From NCBI GenBank assembly GCA_963785755.1, contig CAWAXG010000041.1, positions 1 through 20,361 on the forward strand: a DNA stretch of 20,361 nucleotides, read 5' to 3'. Positions 13,692 through 20,361 of this stretch are shown here, piece after piece (position 1 is the stretch's first letter; each line of letters opens with the position of its first letter). The notes beneath the pieces were generated by a model. The model was not told the origin of the DNA and did not search any database. It saw nothing but the letters and a program-made list of their open reading frames with translations. The translations under genes were made by a program, and so were the position numbers. The stretch comes from JACCXG01 sp963785755 (GTDB lineage: Bacteria > Acidobacteriota > Vicinamibacteria > Vicinamibacterales > 2-12-FULL-66-21).

Positions 13692-13721
13692 TTGATGCGC
13701 CTGTGAGGGCGTCCTTATACT
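13692..13721 (+). promoter_or_regulatory. Sigma-70-like promoter of the kinase operon
   Basis: TTGATG (13692-13697) and TATACT (13716-13721) are 18 bp apart, a good match to the housekeeping consensus. The predicted transcription start is about 13728, right at the annotated ATG (13727). Either the message is leaderless, or translation begins at a GTG at 13760, which has GGAG 8 bp upstream. Confidence 0.6.
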
Positions 13722-13726
13722 AGGAG

Positions 13727-16700
13727 ATGCTACGAGCGTCGGATGCAGGAGATGGACCAGTGGATGCGGTGAAAACCGACGCCGACGAACACGCCCACCC
13801 GCCGAACGCCCCGTTCGTGGTCGGTCTCGGCGCGTCAGCGGGCGGCATCGAGGCGTTGAAGACGTTCTTCACGCATGTGCCCGCCGACACCGGGGCCGCC
13901 TACATCGTCATCCTCCATCTCTCCCCCGATCATGAAAGCCATCTCGCCGAAGTGCTGCAGACGACGGCCAGGATGCGCGTCGTGCAGGTGCAGCAGCGGG
14001 TGCCGATCGAGCCCGATCACGTGTACGTCGTCTCGCCGAACAGTTTCCTGAGCATCGACCGCGAGGCAATCGCCGTGTCCGGCGTGACTCGCATCGAGGA
14101 GCGCCGCGCGCCGGTCGATCTGTTCTTTCGATCGCTCGCAGACGCGCGGGGATCGCGGGCGACCTGCGTGGTGCTCTCGGGGACCGGCCCGAACGGATCG
14201 TCGGGCTTGAAGCGGGTCAAGGAATACGGCGGGCTCGTGATTGCGCAGGACCCCAACGAAGCCGAGTACAGCGACATGCCGCGCAACTCGATTGCCACCG
14301 GGCTGGTCGATTTCGTGTTGCCGGTGGCCGAGATCCCGGCCAAGATCCGTGAGTTTCACGAGCACCTCCGTCTGGATGTCGAGGAGATCTCTTCGTCCGA
14401 GCCGCTGGCGGAAGGCAGCGGCCTTCGCGAGATCCTCACGCTGCTGCGCGTGCGTACCGGGCACGATTTTTCCAACTACAAGGCAGGAACCGTGCTCCGC
14501 CGGGTCGGCCGGCGCGTTCGTCTGCGCGGGCTGCCGTCCGTCCAGTCGTACGCGCGCGCGATCCGGGAGAATCCGGACGAGGCCGTGGCGCTGATGAAGG
14601 ATCTGCTGATCAGCGTCACCAATTTCTTCCGCGAGCCGGCGCTCTTCGACGCCCTGGCCGAGCGCGTGATCCCCTGGATCTTTCGCAACAAGACCAGCCA
14701 GGACCAGATCCGGATCTGGGTGCCTGCCTGCGCCACCGGCGAAGAAGCGTATTCGATTGCGATGCTGATCGCCGAGCACCTGGCCAAATCAATCGAGCAG
14801 CCTTCGGTCCAGATCTTCGCGAGCGACCTGGATGAATCGGCGGTTGCGACCGCGCGGGAGGCGCTCTATTCCGGCGCGGAAATCGCGGACGTGTCACACG
14901 AGCGCGTGCTGCGGTTCTTCACGCCTGAGGCCGGCGGCCATCGCATCCGGCGGGAGATCCGCGAGATGGTGCTCTTTGCGCACCATAACGTCATCAAGGA
15001 TCCGCCCTTCTCCCATATCGATCTCATCTCCTGCAGGAACCTGCTGATTTATCTGAACCGGGCGGTTCAGGAGCGGCTGGTCGAGACGTTCCATTTCTCG
15101 CTGCGGCCGGGTGGCTTCCTGTTCGTCGGCGCGGCCGAGACCCCGGACAGCAAGGCGGACCTGTTCACCTTGTTCGACAAGACGGCGCACGTCTACGAGA
15201 GCCGGCCCGTGGGCAGCCGGCTCCCGCTGCCGATCGGTGACCAATCCCTGACGGTCCCGAACCCGGCGCCACGGCAGCCCGAATTGCGCCTCCAGGACCG
15301 CATCTCTCCGATCGAGCTCCATCACCGGCTGCTCGAACGCTACGCGCCGCCATCGGTGGTCGTTACCGAAGAACACAACATCGTGCACATGTCCGAGCGG
15401 CTCGGGCGCTACATGCAGATTGCCGGAGGGGAGCCGTCGCGCGACCTGCTGCGGGTCGTGCGTCAAGAGCTGCGTCCCGATCTCCGGGCCGGACTGCACC
15501 AGGCCATACGGCAGCGCGCCGTGATCGAGATCAAGGGTGTGAAGGCGATATTGGAGGACGGTGAACGCCGGGTCGACATCACCGTCCGCCCGGCCTTGCA
15601 CGACGCGGATCCGCCACGCGGCTTTCTGCTCGTAACGTTCGACGAACGGGATGAGAAACTGGGCGAGGCCGCGGTCAGGATCGCGGCGGAACCGTACGAC
15701 GTCCACTCCGAGGAAGAGTTGCTGCGCGTGAAAGTGCAGCTGCAAGCCACGATCGAGCAGTACGAAACGCAGGTCGAGGAAGCCAAAGCAGGGAACGAAG
15801 AGCTGCAGGCGATGAACGAAGAGCTCCGGTCCGCCGCCGAGGAGCTCGAGACGAGCAAGGAAGAGCTCCAGTCGGTGAACGAAGAGCTCACCACGGTCAA
15901 CCAGGAGCTGAAGATCAAGATCGACGAACTCGGGCTCACGAACAACGACTTTCAGAACCTGATCAACTCCAGCGACATCGGCACGATCTTTCTCGACCGC
16001 GGGCTGCGGGTGAAGCTGTCGACGCCCGCCGCCAATCAGATCTTCAACCTGCTGCGGACCGACGTCGGCCGCCCGCTGTCGGATATCACGAGCCATCTCC
16101 TCTACGACGACCTCCACCGCGACGTGCAACAGGTCCTCGACGACTTGCGCACCATCGAGCGCGAGGTCCAGACGCTCGACGGCCGATGGACGCTGACGCG
16201 GATCCGCCCCTACCGGACGATCGACAACCGCATCGACGGCGTCGCTATCACGTTCCAGGACATCACGGAGATGCGCCGGGCGCAGGATTCGCTCCGGCAG
16301 GGCGAGGAGCGGCTGCGGCTGCTGATCGACGGCGCCCTCGAGTACGCCATTTTCACGATGACGTCGAGCGGCCTCATCGACACGTGGAATTCCGGCGCCG
16401 AGCGGATGTTCGGCTATCGCGCCGATGAAATCGTCGGCCGCCATTTCGAGGTGCTCTTCACGGCCGGCGATCGCGAGGCGGGCGTGCCGCGGGCGGAGCT
16501 GAAGACGGCCTACGACCGCGGCAGGGCTGCCGACGAGCGGTTCCATGTCCGGAAGGACGGCTCGAAGTTCTACTGCAGCGAGGCGACGACGCGACTCGGG
16601 GAAGCGCTGGGGTTCGCCAAGATCGCCCGCGATCTCTCGTCGCAGCAGCAGGCGCTGGAAGCGCTCAAGGTCGTCGAGGCGGAGTTCGACCAGCGGATTC

Positions 16701-17434
16701 GCACGCGGACCGACGAGCTCGAAGCCGAAATGCACTCGCGTGAAGCCGCGCACAGCAGCGTGAGCGGCCTGCTCAAGAGGATCGTGACGGCACAGGAAGA
16801 CGAGCGCGCCCGCATTGCTCGCGATCTGCACGATCAGCTCGGCCAGCAGCTGACCGCGCTGCGGCTCACGCTCGAACAGCACCGCGAGCGGTTGAGCGCG
16901 TCCGGGCCGGTGGCGCCGGAAATCGAGCGCGCACTCAAACTGGCGAATGAAATCGATCGTGAAGTGGATTTCCTGGCCTGGGAGATCCGTCCCGCGATCC
17001 TCGACGATCTCGGTCTCGCCGCCGCCCTCCCGCGCTTCGTGCGCGAATGGTCGGGCCATTACGGGATCGCCGCGGAATACCGCGCCCACGGATTCGTCAG
17101 CGGTCAGATCTCGCGGGACGCCGAGGTGGTCTTCTATCGCGTCGCCCAGGAAGGCCTCAACAACGTCGCCAAGCACGCGCACGCCAGCCGCGTCGACGTG
17201 ATGCTCGAATCGAGGGACAGTTCGGTGGTCCTGGTCGTGGAAGACGACGGCATCGGCTTCGATCAGGCGGACACCCAGGCCCGCGAGCGCGGCATCGGTC
17301 TCGCCGGCATGCGCGAGCGCGCCGGGGCCATCGACGCCGACCTCCAGATCGAATCGGCGCCGGGAGACGGCACGTCCATCTTCCTGAGATGCCGGACGTT
17401 CGCCCCGATTGCGAAGAGCGTGGAGACGTCATGA
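13727..17434 (+). CDS. CheB-CheR-PAS-PAS hybrid histidine kinase
   Basis: This is a 1235-residue multidomain sensor kinase with no membrane helix, so probably cytosolic. Domains in order: CheB methylesterase-like (about 28-210; GASAGG Ser37, His64); CheR methyltransferase-like (about 230-492; SAM loop PACATGEEAYS, CRNLLIYL); and a PAS-like segment near 530-640. Then come a long coiled coil (about 660-742, with many NEEL words), PAS (about 743-850), a second PAS (about 865-970), a HisKA_3 dimerisation domain (DLHDQLGQQL, His1035) and a HATPase (about 1130-1222; GIGL, DDGIGF). HisKA_3 kinases pair with NarL-type regulators, and one follows with a 4-bp ATGA overlap. In the CheB part the usual catalytic Asp is Asn156 (GTGPNGSSG). 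The start may be the GTG at 13760 rather than the ATG. No chemoreceptor or other Che gene is nearby. Confidence 0.93.
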   Translation: MLRASDAGDGPVDAVKTDADEHAHPPNAPFVVGLGASAGGIEALKTFFTHVPADTGAAYIVILHLSPDHESHLAEVLQTTARMRVVQVQQRVPIEPDHVYVVSPNSFLSIDREAIAVSGVTRIEERRAPVDLFFRSLADARGSRATCVVLSGTGPNGSSGLKRVKEYGGLVIAQDPNEAEYSDMPRNSIATGLVDFVLPVAEIPAKIREFHEHLRLDVEEISSSEPLAEGSGLREILTLLRVRTGHDFSNYKAGTVLRRVGRRVRLRGLPSVQSYARAIRENPDEAVALMKDLLISVTNFFREPALFDALAERVIPWIFRNKTSQDQIRIWVPACATGEEAYSIAMLIAEHLAKSIEQPSVQIFASDLDESAVATAREALYSGAEIADVSHERVLRFFTPEAGGHRIRREIREMVLFAHHNVIKDPPFSHIDLISCRNLLIYLNRAVQERLVETFHFSLRPGGFLFVGAAETPDSKADLFTLFDKTAHVYESRPVGSRLPLPIGDQSLTVPNPAPRQPELRLQDRISPIELHHRLLERYAPPSVVVTEEHNIVHMSERLGRYMQIAGGEPSRDLLRVVRQELRPDLRAGLHQAIRQRAVIEIKGVKAILEDGERRVDITVRPALHDADPPRGFLLVTFDERDEKLGEAAVRIAAEPYDVHSEEELLRVKVQLQATIEQYETQVEEAKAGNEELQAMNEELRSAAEELETSKEELQSVNEELTTVNQELKIKIDELGLTNNDFQNLINSSDIGTIFLDRGLRVKLSTPAANQIFNLLRTDVGRPLSDITSHLLYDDLHRDVQQVLDDLRTIEREVQTLDGRWTLTRIRPYRTIDNRIDGVAITFQDITEMRRAQDSLRQGEERLRLLIDGALEYAIFTMTSSGLIDTWNSGAERMFGYRADEIVGRHFEVLFTAGDREAGVPRAELKTAYDRGRAADERFHVRKDGSKFYCSEATTRLGEALGFAKIARDLSSQQQALEALKVVEAEFDQRIRTRTDELEAEMHSREAAHSSVSGLLKRIVTAQEDERARIARDLHDQLGQQLTALRLTLEQHRERLSASGPVAPEIERALKLANEIDREVDFLAWEIRPAILDDLGLAAALPRFVREWSGHYGIAAEYRAHGFVSGQISRDAEVVFYRVAQEGLNNVAKHAHASRVDVMLESRDSSVVLVVEDDGIGFDQADTQARERGIGLAGMRERAGAIDADLQIESAPGDGTSIFLRCRTFAPIAKSVETS

Positions 17435-18072
17435 CCCGCGTGCTGCTGGCGGATGACCACGAAACGGTCCGGCAGGGGTTGAAGCTCCTGCTGAATGCGC
17501 AGCCCGACATCGAAGTGGTGGGCGAAGCCGCCGACGGACGCGAGGCGGTGTCGCAGGTGAAGCAGATCATGCCGCACGTCGTCGTCATGGATGTCTCGAT
17601 GCCCGATCTGAACGGGCTGGCGGCGACGCGAGCGGTGAAAGAGGCCGCACCAGAGGTGGCGGTGGTGGCGCTGACCCGCCATAGTGACGATGCCTACGTG
17701 CAGGAGCTGCTCGGCGCCGGCGCGTCGGGCTACGTGCTGAAGCAGAGCGCGTCGACCGAGCTGCTGCGCGCGATCCGCGCCGCCGCCAGCGGGCAGCGCT
17801 ATCTCGACGCGACGCTCGCAGCGCGCGCCGCCGATGCGTACCTGGCCCGCAACGCCGGCCGGCCGCCCAACCCGACGATCAGCGAACGCGAGAACAACGT
17901 GCTGCGCATGATGGCGCTCGGGCACAGCAACAAGGAAATCGGCAACGCGCTCGACATCAGCGTCAAGACGGTCGAAGTGCACAAGGCGAACGCGATGCGC
18001 AAGCTCGGCCTGCGCGGCCGCATCGACGTCGTCCGCTACGCCGCTCTGAACGGGTGGTTGCAGGACCCGTGA
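17431..18072 (+). CDS. NarL/FixJ-type response regulator
   Basis: The 213-residue protein has an N-terminal receiver domain (about 1-120) with acidic pair Asp8-Asp9, phospho-acceptor Asp54 (VVMDVSMPD), Thr82 and Lys104. A C-terminal LuxR-type helix-turn-helix (about 149-207) reads ISERENNVLRMMALGHSNKE and VKTVEVHKANAMRKLG. All key residues are present, so it should be phosphorylated and bind DNA. The ATG overlaps the kinase stop (ATGA), so the two are coupled and form a cognate two-component pair. Its targets may include the divergent operon, which is inference. Confidence 0.95.
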   Translation: MTRVLLADDHETVRQGLKLLLNAQPDIEVVGEAADGREAVSQVKQIMPHVVVMDVSMPDLNGLAATRAVKEAAPEVAVVALTRHSDDAYVQELLGAGASGYVLKQSASTELLRAIRAAASGQRYLDATLAARAADAYLARNAGRPPNPTISERENNVLRMMALGHSNKEIGNALDISVKTVEVHKANAMRKLGLRGRIDVVRYAALNGWLQDP

Positions 18073-18101
18073 GCACGTAGCACATATGAGGTAGCACGTA
18101 G
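18070..18101. repeat. GCACGTAG repeat before secreted-protein gene
   Basis: GCACGTAG occurs at 18073-18080 and 18094-18101, with a related GTAGCACATA between. It is the reverse complement of the CTACGTGC word in the 4533-4646 tract. The second copy directly abuts the ATG at 18102. Confidence 0.7.
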
Positions 18102-18530
18102 ATGAGGACTATTCATTTCGCCGCGTGGCTCACGCTTGCCCTTGCGCCACTGCCTGCGCTGGATGTGTCCGCTTCGGGCATGGCTTCGAGCGCGATTGGT
18201 GACACTTCACTGCTCGTTCAGGACAAGCCGCAGAACGTATCCGGCGACTGGGCGCTGACCGTCGAGACCGCACAGGGCACGGGAAACCCCAGCGTGTCGT
18301 TCAAACAAGACGGCGAGAAGCTGACCGGCACCTACTCGTCACAGCTCTTCGGCGAGCAGAAGGTCACCGGAACGATCAAGGGCACCGCGATCACATTCGG
18401 CTTCACCGGGTCGATCGAAGGCACGACACTCCAAGTCACCTACACCGGCACGGTCGACAAGGACACGATGAAGGGCAAGGTCACCCTCGGCGACCTCGGC
18501 GAAGGCACGTTCACGGGGAAGAAGAAGTAG
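18102..18530 (+). CDS. Small secreted beta-rich protein (142 aa)
   Basis: The N-terminus MRTIHFAAWLTLALAPLPAL is a signal peptide, probably cleaved near SAS. The mature part of about 115 residues is a run of short beta-strands with Gly/Thr turns (SGDWALTVETAQG, KLTGTYSSQLFGEQKVTGTI, ITFGFTGSIEGTTLQVTYTG, GKVTLGDLGEGTFTGKKK). This suggests a small beta-barrel or sandwich, perhaps lipocalin-like. No cysteine for lipid attachment is seen. The function is unknown. The gene converges on the FAH-family gene with an 8-bp gap. It may belong to the preceding two-component operon, 29 bp downstream of the regulator. Confidence 0.75.
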   Translation: MRTIHFAAWLTLALAPLPALDVSASGMASSAIGDTSLLVQDKPQNVSGDWALTVETAQGTGNPSVSFKQDGEKLTGTYSSQLFGEQKVTGTIKGTAITFGFTGSIEGTTLQVTYTGTVDKDTMKGKVTLGDLGEGTFTGKKK

Positions 18531-18538
18531 AAAACAGC

Positions 18539-19378
18539 TCACCGCCGTTCGGCGACGACCTTGTTGCGAAGGACGCCAACGCCGACGATCTCCACTTCGA
18601 ACGTGTCGCCAGGCTGCATCGCCTGCGTGGTCCCCGGCGTGCCGGTGAAGATCACATCCCCCGGCTCCAGCGTGACGTAGCGGCTGATGTAGCTGACGAT
18701 GTTGTCGATCGAGAAGATGAGCTGTTCGGTGGTCGATTCCTGTACGACCTTGCCGTTGTGCCGTCCAATCAGCTTCAGCTTGTTGTAGTCCGCGCCGCGG
18801 ACCAGGACGGGGCCCATGGGGCCGAACGTGTCGCTGCCTTTGGCGCGGAGCCACTGCAGATCGGCTTTCTGCCAGGCTCGTTCGCTGACGTCATTGCAGG
18901 GAGTCACCCCGAAGACGTGATCCTTCACCTGGGCCTCGGTGATGTGCCTGGCGCGCTTGCCGATGACGACGCAGACCTCGGACTCGTAGTGAACCGTCGT
19001 CGCGTCGGCTGGATAGATGATGTCGGCGCCATGGCCGACGAGCGACGTCGGCATCTTCGCGAACAGGCCGACATACTTCGCCGCCGGCTGATCGCCAATA
19101 TGGCTCTTGTAGTTGAGGCCCGCCGCGATTACTTTCTTCGCTTCGGCCGGCGCGAGCAGTTTGACCTCGCTCAGCTTGAGCGTGCGACCGGACGGCTTGG
19201 CGCCGTCGAACACGCTGCCCTGCAGCTCGCGGACCGTTTCCCCCTCGAGCAGGCCCCAGGCAACCGTCCCCCCCGCCTCGTACTTGACGTACCGCGTGAG
19301 GGTCTGCGCGGACGCGCCGCGCGATGTGCCGAAAAAGACGATGGCGGCCGCGGCGAGAACCGAAGCAATCAGTTTCAT
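18539..19378 (-). CDS. Exported fumarylacetoacetate hydrolase family protein
   Basis: The 279-residue protein has the complete FAH catalytic fold, used by hydrolases and decarboxylases that act on acylpyruvate-like substrates with a divalent metal. Motifs seen are AAGLNYKSH (near 85-93), HYESEVCVVIGK with the metal-binding glutamates near 132-134, GVTPCNDVSERAWQ (near 157-170), KGSDTFGPMGP (near 180-190) and LEPGDVIFTGTP. Unusually, the first 24 residues form a signal peptide (MKLIASVLAAAAIVFF, ending GASAQ), so the enzyme appears to be exported. The start at 19378 has GAGGAG 6 bp upstream. It lies 49 bp downstream of the ankyrin gene on the same strand, so the two may be co-transcribed. Confidence 0.9.
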   Translation of the reverse strand: MKLIASVLAAAAIVFFGTSRGASAQTLTRYVKYEAGGTVAWGLLEGETVRELQGSVFDGAKPSGRTLKLSEVKLLAPAEAKKVIAAGLNYKSHIGDQPAAKYVGLFAKMPTSLVGHGADIIYPADATTVHYESEVCVVIGKRARHITEAQVKDHVFGVTPCNDVSERAWQKADLQWLRAKGSDTFGPMGPVLVRGADYNKLKLIGRHNGKVVQESTTEQLIFSIDNIVSYISRYVTLEPGDVIFTGTPGTTQAMQPGDTFEVEIVGVGVLRNKVVAERR

Positions 19379-19427
19379 TCGAATCTCCTCGAAGGCCGCC
19401 AATCGTAGCGTTCCGGCAGGGTGTGGA

Positions 19428-20361
19428 TCAAATCCGGTCGCGGGTCAGCGCTGCGCGCATTCTTGGATCCGCGCGGGTTCGTTCCCACTCGAGCAGGTCG
19501 GGCGTGACGTTCGCGCCGGCCGCGACCAACTCCGCCACGACCTCGTAATAGAGCGCCGCGCCGGCTGGTTCCTCGCTGCTCCATCCCGTCAGCGCCCACT
19601 TCAACGGCGGTGTCCCCCACGTCTTGTCGATCGCGTCGACGCGTGCCCCATGGCTGAGGAGCAGTCTCGCGACCTCGAGATGTCCGTGATAGGCAGCGAC
19701 GTGCAGACCCGTATGCCCCGCTCCATGGCTCCTGAGTTCCGCGTCCACCTCGAAGCCTCTGCGCAGGAGGAACTCGACCACGCGCGACTGGCCATAAATG
19801 CACGCGAAGGCGAACGCCTCCGTGACGGCGGCTTTCGATAGGGTCGGCCTCGACCCTCCAGGGTCATCGCCGAAGAAGGTCTGCACGACGTCGGTCCGTC
19901 CCAGACCCGCCGCGCCAACCAGATCGAGCGGGGCGCCGCGGGACACGAGGTATCTCGCCGCGTCGGGTTGTCCGTTCGCGAGGCAGCCGCGGATCAGCGC
20001 GCCGTTGTTCCCGACGCTGCCGCGGAGATCCATGCGCGCGCCGGAGCGCAGCAGTACGTCGATCACCTCCAGCTGCACACCGGCATCTCTCGGCGGCGAG
20101 CTCGTGGCCACGAGCCCGAGCGTGGTGCACCCGCCGCCATAGACGTCCGCGTCCGCATCGACGTCGGCGCCGGCCTCTACGAGGGCTTCGGTGATCCTGG
20201 CGATGTTCTTCGGACTGACCTGCCTGTAGCCTTCGACGCCGTTCGCGGAGACGTAGTGCAGCAGCATGGCGCGATGCTCGCGCGTCGAACGGGCTCGAAT
20301 CAGATCCGGGTGTTGGCGCAGCAGCCGTTCCACCGTCTCGAGGTCGCCCGAGACGATGGCA
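19428..20361 (-). CDS. Ankyrin-repeat protein, 5' end beyond the window
   Basis: The reading frame stays open to the right edge of the window, so the true start is not seen. The visible part of about 310 residues contains repeated helix-turn-helix ankyrin units. Examples are GDLETVERLLRQHPDLIRAR, RITEALVEAGADVDADADVY, EVIDVLLRSGARMDL, PDAARYLVSRGAPLDL, SRVVEFLLRRGFEVDAEL, and the best one, TGLHVAAYHGHLEVARLLLS. The family mediates protein contacts. There is no enzymatic domain in the visible portion. An internal GTG at 20333 lies inside a repeat and is not a likely start. It is followed closely by the exported FAH-family gene. Confidence 0.85.
   Translation of the reverse strand, partial: AIVSGDLETVERLLRQHPDLIRARSTREHRAMLLHYVSANGVEGYRQVSPKNIARITEALVEAGADVDADADVYGGGCTTLGLVATSSPPRDAGVQLEVIDVLLRSGARMDLRGSVGNNGALIRGCLANGQPDAARYLVSRGAPLDLVGAAGLGRTDVVQTFFGDDPGGSRPTLSKAAVTEAFAFACIYGQSRVVEFLLRRGFEVDAELRSHGAGHTGLHVAAYHGHLEVARLLLSHGARVDAIDKTWGTPPLKWALTGWSSEEPAGAALYYEVVAELVAAGANVTPDLLEWERTRADPRMRAALTRDRI

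Noticed and set aside
14894..17182. 762-codon minus-strand frame opposite the kinase
   Set aside because: Shadow of a high-GC gene; the plus-strand protein has complete known domains throughout.

Overview
The window looks like chromosomal DNA from a high-GC acidobacterium, probably of the Vicinamibacteria type. The main reasons are a lone 798-residue MacB/FtsX-type permease with no ATPase partner (the 'acidobacterial duplicated orphan permease' family), a (2Fe-2S) thioredoxin-like ferredoxin, and Ku and LigD side by side. A large CheB-CheR-PAS-histidine kinase fusion and many small secreted or hypothetical proteins fit the same picture. The taxonomic call is inference; no rRNA gene is present.

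Left part (1-2855): a 20-bp exact copy of the 3' end of tRNA-His lies at 60-79, and the intact tRNA-His gene (minus strand, CCA encoded) is at 2780-2855. The 2.7 kb between them has the layout of a small tRNA-targeted island or its remnant. It holds an exosortase gene with a frameshift, a very short lysine-rich PEP-CTERM protein just upstream of it (a likely dedicated sorting substrate), and a DUF2306-type membrane gene that is truncated and frameshifted at the tRNA edge. No integrase is visible.

Middle part (2856-9360): a small conserved-looking protein, an AI-2E family transporter, the divergent Ku and LigD genes (two-component NHEJ repair), and a HAD phosphatase with a C-terminal membrane anchor overlapping the end of ligD. 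A small acidic protein and a (2Fe-2S) ferredoxin protein follow. Several intergenic gaps are filled by short degenerate tandem repeats of unrelated sequence, and some gene starts sit directly on these repeats.

Right part (9361-20361): the orphan ABC-type permease comes first. Next is a divergent signalling cluster. On the minus strand are a 37-aa reading frame, a 54-aa putative winged-helix-like protein and a receiver-PAS protein; on the plus strand are the CheB-CheR-PAS-HisKA_3 kinase and its NarL-type response regulator. The ATGA overlap on each side implies translational coupling. The window ends with a small secreted protein, a fumarylacetoacetate-hydrolase-family protein that carries a signal peptide, and an ankyrin-repeat protein running off the right edge.

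No clearly new defence or mobile system was found. The most interesting points are the decayed tRNA-flanked exosortase/PEP-CTERM island, the start-adjacent repeat tracts, possible leaderless promoters, and the variant active sites in the signalling proteins.
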